Program-made: the position numbers and the translations under genes
Notes under the pieces: generated by a model
The model's database searches: none
What the model saw: the letters and a program-made list of their open reading frames with translations, nothing else
What the model was told of the DNA's origin: nothing
NCBI RefSeq assembly: GCF_026262505.1
Contig: NC_067208.1
Location: forward strand, 930,001 to 994,000
Length of the DNA stretch: 64,000 nt
Source of the DNA: Trichomonas vaginalis G3
Lineage: Eukaryota; Parabasalia; Trichomonadida; Trichomonadidae
Direction of reading: 5' to 3'
Part shown: positions 47,695 to 57,804 of the stretch, in pieces
Layout: every line of letters starts with the position of its first letter
How positions within the stretch are numbered: position 1 is the stretch's first letter

Positions 47695-49251
47695 TTAAAT
47701 ATTATTTAAATATAATGGAGTAATAAAATAAATCGGAATTTCTATTAATTTATTGTCAACTTCAACTAATGCATTGCCGTTAATATATCTAACAAATTCA
47801 GCTATTGTGTCAAATCTTCGTCTTCTTTTTGTCATTGATTTATCAGTTTTTCCATAATCGAGATGAATCAAAACTTTATCTCCTTGTTTAAAATTCATGA
47901 GCCCCGAATTAATTTGTTCACGTTTAACATCATTTAACCTTTCCATTTGCTTTCTAATATATTCCCATTCTTTTGAAATATCATTTTTCATTTCCACTGA
48001 TTTCATGTTTATAGTTCTATGCCATGTATTATTGTAATAATATACTAACTGTTGTATGATGGAGTCATGATTTCCATCCCAGTATATCTGACCGTTAACC
48101 CCTAACGCATCTCTAAGAGTTCTCATTACCGCATCAACTGTTTTATTATGAAACGTATATGGAGAAGATGAGAAGTAAAAATTAATTTGTGGGAAATAAT
48201 GAGCCATAGCTGCCTGAAATCCTTTATCACCATCACCCCTTATATTATCTACTCTTTCATGATCTAGTAAGTATTGTATAGCTCTTCTTGTTTCCTGTTC
48301 TGTTTTCCCTTTCACCGGAATGCAATATAAATATCTAGTGTTAATGTTAATGGCAAATAAATAAGTAACGTTTCCTTTTGAATATTCTAAATGATCGATT
48401 TCGTATGAATATGGATATGGTGCAAATGAAGGGCGACTAAATTTTTCCTTTAACGGTTGAATTTTTGGGTCAGTTGGTTTATTTAATATTTTGAAATCCT
48501 TTTTAAAATCTTTTTGCTTCTTTAATGTTTGAAATGGATATAATAAAGTGAATGATGAAGGATTAACTGAAGGAGGAGGCGGTACTGTCGTTGGAGGTTT
48601 TGGTGTTGCAAGTGGTTTAATTTTATCTGCTTTGATTTTGGATGATGAAGTTTTGGAATTCATTCCCCCCTTCATTAATTCTGGATGTATTCTATTCATT
48701 TGTTTTAAATATGCTGTATATAAAGGTTTGATATACTTTCCCGCTTCGAGTTTATGTTGAAGGATGAATTCCAAAAGTTGATCTTCATTTAAAAGTCGGG
48801 CTGAATATGGTTTAACTAATGAATCATAAATTAAAGCTTGTGCATCATTTATGGTCTGAAGAACCTGGGCGTTTTGTTCCTTTAGCTGTTGAACATTTGC
48901 TACTTTAGACCTCGGCTTTGGCTTTTGCGGCTCAGGATTATATAATTTATATAATTCATCAATATCTTCTTCTGTTAATACTTTATTTTTGAAATCTTTC
49001 AACTGTTTAAGTTGTGATTTAGTTTTTCCCTTTGTATATTCATTATTTTTAATTTTGTCTTTAATTTCAGAAATTATTTTATTATGATATTTCAAAATTT
49101 CATTTTTATAATATGGATAATAATATTCCATATCATCACCCGTTATATTGTTATTATGTTTTTGGAGATATGATTTTAAATCGTAATAATCAAGAAAATT
49201 TTGATTAAATACTAAATCATCAATTAAAATTTCTAAATCTACATTATCCAT
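47695..49251 (-). CDS. Element A: RVE-family integrase, 518 aa
   Basis: The first 240 residues are helical and include a Pro-rich linker (KPLATPKPPTTVPPPPSVNP). The integrase core follows: YSYEIDHLEYSKGNVTYLFA (first acidic), VDNIRGDGDKGFQAAM (second) and NKTVDAVMRTLRDALG (third). The C-terminal part has QGDKVLIHLDYGKTDKSMTKRRRR and a small beta domain. It is much longer than the B integrase (331 aa) because of the N-terminal extension. It looks whole. Confidence 0.8.
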   Translation of the reverse strand: MDNVDLEILIDDLVFNQNFLDYYDLKSYLQKHNNNITGDDMEYYYPYYKNEILKYHNKIISEIKDKIKNNEYTKGKTKSQLKQLKDFKNKVLTEEDIDELYKLYNPEPQKPKPRSKVANVQQLKEQNAQVLQTINDAQALIYDSLVKPYSARLLNEDQLLEFILQHKLEAGKYIKPLYTAYLKQMNRIHPELMKGGMNSKTSSSKIKADKIKPLATPKPPTTVPPPPSVNPSSFTLLYPFQTLKKQKDFKKDFKILNKPTDPKIQPLKEKFSRPSFAPYPYSYEIDHLEYSKGNVTYLFAININTRYLYCIPVKGKTEQETRRAIQYLLDHERVDNIRGDGDKGFQAAMAHYFPQINFYFSSSPYTFHNKTVDAVMRTLRDALGVNGQIYWDGNHDSIIQQLVYYYNNTWHRTINMKSVEMKNDISKEWEYIRKQMERLNDVKREQINSGLMNFKQGDKVLIHLDYGKTDKSMTKRRRRFDTIAEFVRYINGNALVEVDNKLIEIPIYFITPLYLNNI

Positions 49252-49426
49252 TTATATAAAAATAAAATCAATGTTTTAAGGGTGCCCACCTCTTTGAATC
49301 ATAGTATCAAAACCATTATTTACATATTGAATTGCATCATTAACGGTTCCTTTTGTCTCTTCTGTGGCATTTTATTAAAAATAAAATTTTAAATTCATGA
49401 CTCAACCCCTACGTTTTTAAATTGTA

Positions 49427-52400
49427 TTAAATAAATGGCATACAACATCCATTTTCACAACATACAGCCTTAGTGTGTGCTCCTGTTAATGCAGTCTTAC
49501 CGATTGTTAAGCGAGTCATTGACCCGTTTTTAAGTTGTAAATTAATATTCTGACCATCAAATATCACTTTATCATTTATTATATCCAAATATTTTTTAGG
49601 TGTTAATTGCTTATTTTGTCTTAAACTAACACCCTTCATTTTTTGTGCAATCTTTTTAAAATCACTCCCATCAATTGAACCGTTGAATGATGTATAACAT
49701 TTAGGACATAACGCCACCATGTTATCACCTTGTTTCTCAATTGCTAAACCCAATAACTTCTTCTCATGTGCTTTTTCTTCAGCTTTATTCTTTAATTTAG
49801 GTTTAAATTTCTCATCAAAACAGAAGAAATCAAATGGTGCGAATTTGAAAATGTTTTTATCATAAAATTGTTTATCGGTAACAATTGCTTGAAATGCTTG
49901 AGTGTTAGGAAGATTTGGGTCGCCAGCGATTGCCCAATAAGATGAATCAGTATCACCTTCAATGAAATGAAAACGATTAAGATTCATGCATTTATACATA
50001 AAATCATAAATGAAAACCAAATACCAGTATTTAGCATTATCTAAAGTGAAGAATGCCTCTTGTAAACATGTATCACATCTATAAAATCTATCTTTAAGCA
50101 TCACTTGATATGTATCTTCACCTATTTCTCTTATGTTTTTAAACTTATTTGACATACATGCAACGCGTGACTTCTGTGCATTCATTATTTTAGTCTTTGC
50201 GTAATTTTGTGTATTCATTGCATCGTAACCATATGATCCATTAAGTGAAATTTTGCAAAATAAACTTTTTCCTTTATTTCCTTCTAATTCAGCCTTTTGT
50301 CTTTCGTTCATAAATTTGTTCGCAAATTCATTAAAGCAAGTGTTTTTCGTAAATGTTGAAATTGATTGAATATCATCGATGATAAAATGAAATCTGTCTA
50401 TTAGATACCAAAGATAATAAGAAGAAAATGGTTGATATTGGTTGTGTGTTGATGCTAATTGAGTTAATTTTCTCTGTTTCTGGTCAACTGGTAGATTGTT
50501 TGATTTCATGTAATTATACATAAAACTGCCAATTGTTTTTTCATCTGTGATAATATCTAAGTTTCTTATTATCGGTAAAAAGTTTATGTAATCATTAATG
50601 TATTTTTCATCAATGTGACCCTTTACTTCAGCCACGAATAAAGTATTTTTCTTCTTAATTATTCCCAATGCTTTTGCTTTCTTTGTTGCTGTATCACAAA
50701 TGATAACACCATTCAATCTTCCCGGCATATACATTTTATGGTCAGTATATTGAATGAAATCATGAGGATTAGATGAAAATGATGAAGGATATAATGAATT
50801 AAAGTCAACACCAACGAAATGAGTCATAATGTTGGTGGTGTCCTCATTTGATACAGTTTTAGTTTCTGGATTATATGAAAGTTTATTAATGTGCGTGATT
50901 CCTTTAAGATTTACTCTATGTTGAACATTTGATAAACCACCAGTAATTCCATTACGGAGAATGTGATAAGCTTCAACTGAATCTAAAGTCATTGGTAAAT
51001 TATTTTTTAATGCATAATTTCTTAAATTGATTCTTAAACGTTGAACATCTTCATCTTTATTTGATTTTACGACATTGCAATAACAACACATTAACTGACA
51101 ATTTTCTTTGGTATGTGGTTTTTCATTATCGATTCTATCTAATGTTGGTTTATTTGCATATTTAAACGCTTTACCACACATTTTGCATTTAGATGAAAGG
51201 ATTAAATCGTGATAGTATTGAAAATCATCCATTGAAACATTATTTTTAGTATCCCTTTCTGCTTTTTCATCTTGTTTCTTATATGATCCAATTTTATATT
51301 TCCACTACTTTTTCGTTAATTCAAAACTTGATTCTATCTCTTCCTCAGGATATTTTTCATTAGGATTAAAGTCTTTATATGCTAAAGCGTAACGAATCAT
51401 TGAAGCATTCGATGATAAAGAAAGATTATGAAGCATGTCAATTTTATAAACAAATGTTTCTTCAATAATTTTATCAATTGGGTCAATCATAATTTCAACA
51501 TCTTTATTGCAATAATGAATAAAATATTCTAATCTATTCTTAAAATTTTTAGCATCATTGAGATATATTTGATAATCACTATTTGATATAGTTTCTTGGG
51601 TTAATGCTGAATAAAATGAATCTTGAGTGAATGGTTCCTCTTTATATAATTCTTCTTCGTAATTCTCCCATGTGATGAATTGATAAGGGAAAAAGGATTT
51701 AACACGTGATTTATTGTTTCCGAAATCTTGAGTGAATTGGTCTAATGTCCCACCCGCTATATAATTTCTGATGTCAATAAATCTCAATTCATATGGAACG
51801 TTTGTTTTCTTTACAATGATTTGCTTAAATTGAGAAGAAGAACCCAGCATTGATTTTATTTTCCATTTTGCAGTGTTTAAATCACGAAGAATTAAATTTA
51901 AATCAAACTTTCCCGAATTAAAACCTATGATATTCACTTTATTGAATTCCTCATCTAGAAGTTCTTTAAATGCTTCCTTCTGTTTTTCATTTAATGTATG
52001 AGACAAAGTCCCCGCCGTTTGGTCTGAAAGACCTTCAGGACTCAAAGAGTCCGTTTGCGACTTCATTAATTCTTCATATTGTTCAATATTTGATTTAGCA
52101 ACTAATGAACAGGTTGAAAATAAAAACTCAATCCAATCAGAAATAAAAGAATCACTCGAAGTTAAGCAAAAATTCCTCGTATATGTTTTATCGTTTAATT
52201 TAACCGTTGATGATACCATGAATGGTTTTAAGTAAGCGTTCAAAGTTGCACACTCAGAAAGTTGTAATTCTTCTTTAGTCTCTAATGTTTCGAAGTCAAA
52301 AGTAATATAATATCTTGTCGGTTGATAATATTCCTGCAAATTATGAGCTAATAACCACTGATATATCTTCTGTTTCGTAATATGTGGTGCATATGGTTGC

Positions 52401-52930
52401 TGTGTCTTTTGCAACTGAACGTCTTGAATTAATCTTCCATTATTTTCTTTACATTTCTCACAATGCTTTAAAAATCTTCTTTGGTTTTTCCTTTCTGGAT
52501 CATCACGGATAGAATAAACTTCTTCTTTACAATATGGACAAACTCTATAGCCGGTGAGTGCTTCAACGTCTGTTATTCTGTCAGCGTGAAGTTTTCCACA
52601 TGGACTCTGTGTTAATAAAATATTTACTGTTTCAAATTCTGGATCTATCATTATTGAATCCACTAATGGAAAGTCTACCTTATTTATGTCCACGTCTTCT
52701 GGTTGAGGATCACAATAATAGAAATCAATATTAACATTTAACATTCTCGCTAATCTCTCACTTTCTGATGAAATGTCAAACCCTTCATATGAATCTATTG
52801 CTTCATTTAAATAACTTCTACGAGTTTTAGGATTAACACCATCAGGAATGTTATAGAAGCGTTTAAATAACCTTCTACCTTCTGCTCTAATTTGATTATC
52901 ATTCATTTTAGCGGTTCCGTTTTTGTTCAT
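49427..52930 (-). pseudogene. Element A: protein-primed DNA polymerase B with Endo VII/HNH-like zinc region, broken
   Basis: Two adjacent reading frames on the minus strand. The first (51305-52930) has the exonuclease motifs ITFDFETLE, NIIGFNSGKFDLNLIL and HYCNKDVEIM, plus a Cys-rich region (CPYCKEEVY, HCEKCKE). The second (49427-51232) has a Cys/His block at residues 16-57 (CKMCGKAF, LDRIDNEKPHTKENCQLMC, CYCNVVKSNK) like recombination endonuclease VII/HNH, then polymerase motifs VDFNSLYPSS (142-151), KISLNGSYG (327-335) and GDTDS (427-430 for DTDS). It is a different polymerase lineage from that of B. Fossil with about one break. Confidence 0.8.
52002..52052. repeat. GC-rich multi-hairpin inside the A polymerase gene
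   Basis: GAC-AAA-GTC, then GGTCT-GAA-AGACC (52021-52033), then GGACTC-AAA-GAGTCC (52038-52052), in frame in the exonuclease part. Its hairpins recur individually at 19372-19384 and 44414-44426. Confidence 0.75.
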
Positions 52931-52979
52931 TTATGTAAGAATAAAAAATTAAAAAATAAATAAAAATAAAGTTTATTTT

Positions 52980-54080
52980 TTAAAGCCCATAAAATGAATT
53001 AAGAACACATAAATTTTTATCATCTGCGACGTGACGAATACATTTTAATTTACTCAAGAATGCGTACCCTGATACATTAAATCTAATTCCTGTCTTATTT
53101 AATTTCACAACTTTGAAAAGGAATGTATGAATAGCTATAAAATGATGAGAAGATGTTTTATGGGTTGCTTCCATTTTTTCTGAAATAAATGAATAAATAT
53201 AATGCTTATACGTTTTCATATCTTTTATATTCTTAATAACGAATGGTATAGACCTTTCAACTTCGTCTTCCTTCGGTGCTGTTCTTTCATATGAAACATT
53301 ATTAGTATCTTCAACAATGAAACCACAATCACACAAAATTTTATATGTTCCAATGGTTTCTTTTGATATTTTATCTAATAAATCAAAAACTTTATCAACA
53401 CCTGTGCATTTATTTAAATAATAATTTGTGTAAATATCATGATCTTCTTTCTTAATCGTATTAGTTGCATATGTCACGTTTTTAAGAGCTTTTTTGAATT
53501 TCTCAGAATCGAGAGGGGGTGAAAGTAAGATACAAGGGTATTTTTCATTATCAATAAATTGTAACTTATGTTTACGTATAAATTTAGTACCTTCTTCTGA
53601 AAGTGTTTCATCTATTTCGCCATCTAATAAATTTTGTGTTGATTCTGAGACATAATTTTTATATCTTTCTTCATGAGATTTCTGAACTTCTGATTCTGAA
53701 GCTGGGATATTTATTAAACCCTCTACTTCATTTTCAACTTCTCTTAATTCCTTAATTTTTTCATCTATTTCATCTCTTATTTTTTCCAGTCTTTCAATTT
53801 CAATTTCATCGTATTCATCATCTTTAATCCGTTCTTCATAATATTCAGGGAAAACATCAGGTTCTTTAGGTTTTTCTTCTTCAGATGTGGGATATAAGAA
53901 ATTTATAACATCATCTTTATTCATTTTTCCATCATAATCTAAATCATTTAATAACTCGGCAAATTTTTGACAATTTCTTAAATAATATTTACTAACTTCA
54001 TAACACATCTCATCTAATATATCCTTTATTTCCTCGTTTGTGAATCCTAATTTTTTAACGTTGTTAGTTTTGACGCTCAT
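52980..54080 (-). CDS. Element A: conserved polB-upstream protein, 366 aa (terminal-protein candidate)
   Basis: The start is at the ATG complementary to 54078-54080 (MSVKTNNVKKLGF), after TTTTTATTTTGTATGAA. The N-terminal 60 residues match the 161-aa protein of B (EIKDILDE, EVSKYYLRN, ELLNDLDYDG). A long coiled coil follows (IERLEKIRDEIDEKIKELREV), and then a C-terminal globular half of about 200 residues. It lies immediately upstream of polB, as in B. Position and conservation make it a candidate terminal protein or polymerase partner. It looks whole. Confidence 0.5.
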   Translation of the reverse strand: MSVKTNNVKKLGFTNEEIKDILDEMCYEVSKYYLRNCQKFAELLNDLDYDGKMNKDDVINFLYPTSEEEKPKEPDVFPEYYEERIKDDEYDEIEIERLEKIRDEIDEKIKELREVENEVEGLINIPASESEVQKSHEERYKNYVSESTQNLLDGEIDETLSEEGTKFIRKHKLQFIDNEKYPCILLSPPLDSEKFKKALKNVTYATNTIKKEDHDIYTNYYLNKCTGVDKVFDLLDKISKETIGTYKILCDCGFIVEDTNNVSYERTAPKEDEVERSIPFVIKNIKDMKTYKHYIYSFISEKMEATHKTSSHHFIAIHTFLFKVVKLNKTGIRFNVSGYAFLSKLKCIRHVADDKNLCVLNSFYGL

Positions 54081-54161
54081 TTCATACAAAATAAAAATAA
54101 ATTATTTTAAAATGTAAGACATGAATTTTTAAAGTTTATTTTTTAAAAAAATTTTTTAAAG

Positions 54162-54370
54162 TTTATTTCATTATGTATGGGTTGAGTGTAAATGTCTTAC
54201 ATTTTGAAAATTTTTTAAATCTTGATTTATTCAAAAACGTAAGAATAAAAACCGTCAGAATCATACATTTTTTACTTCATATGTTAAAAAAAATGATACA
54301 AAATCGCTCGATATTGCATGAATTCTTACGTTTACAAAAAAAGTCACACAACCCTTCATATCCTACTACT
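54162..54370. repeat. Right terminal inverted repeat of element A
   Basis: Complement of 12496-12705, ending TCCTACTACT. Similarity to the left arm resumes further in (about 54115-54160 against 12917-12975). No gene. Confidence 0.9.
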
Positions 54371-54376
54371 CTTGAT
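54371..54376. repeat. Target-site duplication of element A, right
   Basis: CTTGAT, identical to 12490-12495. Confidence 0.9.
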
Positions 54377-55284
54377 CAATACCAAATGATTTTTTAACTA
54401 GTAAATAAAGTATTTTCTTTACACACACATTGTATATCATAGTTTTTTTTTGGTTTCGCAAAACATCCAAAAACAAATATGCTATAAAAGTGACAATTTT
54501 AGCAAAACGAAACCCTTATTTAAACGCGTCATGAATCATAATCAGTAAATGTCAATTTTCTTAATTTTCTATCTAAATATTGTAGAGCAATAATTGATGC
54601 ATAAAATTATAGTTGACGATAAATCTCCTTTTTAATTAATAAACAGAGTTTTTGAATTTTTGATGAGACGACGGTTACAGAACAATTCAATTTTTTCTCG
54701 TGTAAAGATTTAAACGCATCATAATTTCTCGGCAGTTATCAATGGCTAGCAATAGCTCCCATATAGTTAATTGTAGGCCTGGACAAAATCGAGAAAAACA
54801 TTACCGTGCGGTAAAATAGGGTCAAAAAATCGCGCCTCGGCACTATTGAGTGCGCATTATATTTAATATGTCCTTCTTTTTTTCTTTTTCTTCTTCTTTT
54901 CCTTTCTCTCTTCCTCTCCTTTTCCTTCTTTCCTTCTCCTTCTCCTTCTCTTTTTACATCAATGTCGAAGATCTTCGAATATGATTGTTGGAAAAGCATC
55001 TATATCAGATAATGGATGCCTTTCTAACAGTCAGTATACGATGATCCTGGCTGAAACGTTCTCAAAAAGCCTGAAATGGTTCTTGGCTGATCAATCAATG
55101 CTGGACAGGTAGTCATTGCTGACAATACCTGTCTTTATGCATGTGCGCTTTCATGCATATGGATTTACACTATCAATTAGCAAAGTTGTTCCGAATTCTT
55201 CGAAATAATGGAAGGACTCGAAACAGCTTTGCTTGTTGACAATACAGATGCATTACTTTGCATTAATACTATGCTAAGCTGTGT

Positions 55285-55600
55285 AGAAAGTTCGATTAGA
55301 GCTGTTTTGTTCTGGGATCTCTCATCTTCTGATGAGAGAAATCAAAGCAACGCATCTCTAATGAGTTTGCTTTCACTCATTTGTATGCCGGTTTTTAGTT
55401 CGATTGGAACTGCTTCACAATGAGATCTCTCATCAATTGATGAGGGAGATCATTACAAAGCAGCTCCAATGTATATATTCGTATTAATCGGGTTGTATGC
55501 GTTGTAATGTCAGCTTGTAGTTCGTTTGGGGATGCTCCACAATGATATCTCTCATCGATTGATGAGGGAGATCATTGCAAAGCACTCCCAATGCATATGC
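55285..55600. repeat. Three diverged repeats, each with a conserved hairpin, period about 121 bp
   Basis: Each unit has TTCGATT or TTCGTTTGG, then GCT, then a palindrome of the type ATCTCTCATC-nnn-GATGAGnGAGAT (55315-55342, 55421-55454, 55542-55576), followed by CAAAGCA and CCAATG. The stems are better conserved than the flanks, which suggests RNA structure. Confidence 0.65.
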
Positions 55601-55964
55601 TTGCTTTAGTTCGCCTGTAGAATTATGTAGCTTTAGTATATGATTCGATGATCAAGAAGTTCTGGATTCCCACAGCTGTCATATATGAAAGATGAGGTTC
55701 CTGGGGTTGAAGTAATAACGAGAAGGAATAAGTGAGTACGTAAGCTCGGCATTCGCCAAGCGAATTAAAAAATTAACGTATGAATTTTATATTTTTTGAA
55801 AAAAACAAAATTTATAAATTTTACTGTATTTATATAAGTAAGCATTATTTAACTTTATTTTAAAAATTCTTTTAGTCTATCGTTTACCGCAATTCAAATA
55901 ATGTATTTACTTCAAAGATGCAAATATCGTATTGGTGTATAATTTTATTGATATTTTATATGCA

Positions 55965-56105
55965 AAGTGAGTTGCGGTAAAAAATGCGGTCATACCACTA
56001 TTCAATTTATGGATAAAGTACTCAATTTGCGGCTAAACCCCTCAATCTGCGGTAAAAATGAGGTAAAAGTCTCTCAATTTATGGAAAGCGTGCGGTAAAA
56101 AATAT
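55965..56105. repeat. Degenerate short repeats, TTTGCGGTAAAA type
   Basis: Several copies of CTCAATTT(G/A)(C/T)GG with GCGGTAAAA nearby. A single TTTTGCGGTATC lies at 11693-11704 left of A. Unknown role. Confidence 0.5.
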
Positions 56106-56170
56106 AAATTTAGCTATTTTCCTATGATTTTGATTCCACATCCTACAACTCTCAAAACGAAAGGTATTTG

Positions 56171-56206
<36 letters not shown>
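56171..56206. repeat. 36-base A run
   Basis: Uninterrupted A from 56171 to 56206, directly before the probable left border of element C. It could be a hotspot target, a retroposon tail or an inserted A tail. Confidence 0.9.
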
Positions 56207-56208
<2 letters not shown>

Positions 56209-56212
56209 TAGT

Positions 56213-56245
56213 GGGGCTTCCAGGCACTTCGTGCCCTCTAGCCCC
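56213..56245. repeat. Nested GC-rich hairpin at the border of C
   Basis: GGGGC (56213-56217) pairs with GCCCC (56241-56245) around an inner hairpin GGCAC-TTC-GTGCC (56223-56235). The style is like the GC-rich hairpins within A and B. Confidence 0.7.
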
Positions 56246-56466
56246 GAAGATGTTTAGTATAAATGAAGTTTTTATTCGGAAAATTGTTAGTCTTCTGGTG
56301 TGAATTCGGAGGACTCTTCTTCTTCCTCCATTGCTTCTGGGAAGAAGCCTTCTTCTGGGTCGAAAACATTATATAATGTGTCGCTTTTCACAAATTATAT
56401 ATGTTTTCATGTTTTGTCACTTTTCTGTCACTTTTCAGGAAAAAACATTTTTATTATTATATATAA

Positions 56467-57284
56467 ATGAATTTTACAAAACCTCCGTTACCGTTCTTTG
56501 GAAATAAGAGTAGATGTAAAGATATTATATTGAGAGAACTTAAGAAACTACCGAATGGTCTAACATTTGTAGATTTGTTCGGTGGAAGTTTCTATATATC
56601 CCATTTGTGCCATATAATATTTCCAGACTCAAAGATTATATGCAATGACTTCGACAACTATATGGACCGTCTCAAACATATTCCAGACACAAACAATATA
56701 TTGAAAGCGTTAAAAGAAAAGATACCTATAGGTAAGATGGAACGTATACCATTAGATAAGAAAAATATTGTGAGAGAGGTTTTGAAAAAAGCAGAATATA
56801 TAGACTGGAATAGTATATCTGCTAGACTATTATATAGTGGTGCTATAAGAGTTCATGACATTGAAACACTTATGTCAAAAGTTTTATATCTTAACTATAC
56901 AAATGTTTTCAAAGAGGACATAGAAAATATATTGAGGGTATAGAGTTTGTGAGATGTCATTGGACAGAGTTGTATGAAAAATATAAAGACAAGGAAAATG
57001 TTTTCTTTATAGTGGACCCGCCGTTCTATAACACATGGGATTTTCAATACCAAGTAGACTGGACTTTGAGAGACTCTTTAGAAACTTTAGACGTTTTACA
57101 TAACCATCCATGCTTTTACTTTACATCCGATAAAAGTGGTTTGGAAACCGTTATGAGATGGTTAGAGGACATACATGACTATGAGTTTATATATGACAAG
57201 ATAGAATATGAGAGAGGTCCTATAAACTGGAGAAAGTGTCATAACAAAGAAATTTTATTAGTAAGTAAATGTGGTTTGAAATAG
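56467..57284 (+). pseudogene. Element C: Dam-type (D12) adenine-N6 DNA methyltransferase, broken
   Basis: PLPFFGNKSR matches the N-terminal P-F-x-G-x-K motif, FVDLFGGSFYIS is the AdoMet-binding F-x-D/E-x-F-x-G-x-G motif, and FFIVDPPFYN is the catalytic D-P-P-(Y/F) motif. Helical regions between them fit the target-recognition part. It would methylate adenine in the element DNA. It starts after TTTTTATTATTATATATAA. Fossil with about one break. Confidence 0.75.
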
Positions 57285-57400
57285 GACTACTTGTTTTAGG
57301 TTTTTTCCATTGTGTCATTTATTTATTTGACGTGGCAGAAAAGTACAGAGAATATGAAGATGAACCAATGCCTGCAAATGTTCAGTATATGTACTCGTAA
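57269..57400 (+). CDS. Element C: small membrane protein, 43 aa
   Basis: Begins MWFEIGLLVLGFFHCVIYLF, one hydrophobic span, followed by a charged tail (VAEKYREYEDEPM). Its start overlaps the end of the methyltransferase gene by 16 bases. Probably a virion or host-membrane protein; not recognised. Confidence 0.4.
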   Translation: MWFEIGLLVLGFFHCVIYLFDVAEKYREYEDEPMPANVQYMYS

Positions 57401-57423
57401 GAGATATTTTTATCTAATATTAA

Positions 57424-57786
57424 ATGGACGCACAGAACTTAGCGAATGCACAGCAACCTGGACAACCAAACCCAGAGAATATTCCAAATGAAGTTAGAAT
57501 ACAAACTGCAATGGCAAACTATGGTCAAGTGCCAACAGATGTACAAATGCAAACTGCCATGTCAAATGACGCTGCGTTAGGTTTGCCACCATGGTATGCA
57601 AATATGAGATGGAAAGAGTTTTATACAAACCCTGAAGTGGGATATAAACAACTTTATGCAGATGACGCGAACACAGGAGTTGACCCAGAATATGTTTTCT
57701 ACCAGAGGAGAAACAGAATGTATGAGCTCCAGTTAAAGAATGCTATGGAACTCAACAGGAAACGTAAGAGACTAGGCGGACATTAG
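57424..57786 (+). CDS. Element C: unknown Gln/Asn-rich protein, 120 aa
   Basis: The N-terminal half has two repeats (NEVRIQTAMANYGQ and TDVQMQTAMSND), then GLPPWYANMRWKEFYTNPEVGY, and the end is a basic helix (ELNRKRKRLGGH). The leader TTTTTATCTAATATTAA directly precedes the ATG. Possibly a virion-associated protein. Confidence 0.45.
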   Translation: MDAQNLANAQQPGQPNPENIPNEVRIQTAMANYGQVPTDVQMQTAMSNDAALGLPPWYANMRWKEFYTNPEVGYKQLYADDANTGVDPEYVFYQRRNRMYELQLKNAMELNRKRKRLGGH

Positions 57787-57804
57787 ATTTTTACATATAG
57801 TAAA

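Larger units (their letters stand above)
12496..54370. mobile_element. Maverick/Polinton element A (holds nested element B)
   Basis: Virus-like element bounded by inverted repeats that begin AGTAGTAGG and by a perfect 6-bp target duplication. Removing the nested element B leaves about 18.9 kb, a normal Maverick size. Parts in order: small proteins, major capsid protein, packaging ATPase, two structural-type genes, a penton-like gene, fibre, KilA-N gene (site of the B insertion), D5-like primase-helicase, repeat array, small protein, RVE integrase, DNA polymerase B, and a conserved polB-upstream gene. About seven genes are broken, including the one split by B, so it is a fossil. The terminal repeats differ at only about two sites over roughly 200 bases, so the insertion is recent. 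Confidence 0.93.
54371..56209. other. Host spacer between elements A and C
   Basis: About 1.8 kb with no gene that I can support. It contains the motif at 54502-54524 (complement of the one left of A), a pyrimidine tract at 54885-54957, three hairpin repeats at 55285-55600, degenerate CTCAATTTGCGGTAAAA repeats at 55965-56105 and a 36-base A run at 56171-56206. Frames over the pyrimidine tract and repeats are low-complexity. Confidence 0.5.

Noticed and set aside
54739-54999. Lys/Arg/Glu-rich 86-codon frame
   Set aside because: Comes from a pyrimidine tract (54885-54957); low-complexity, no leader.
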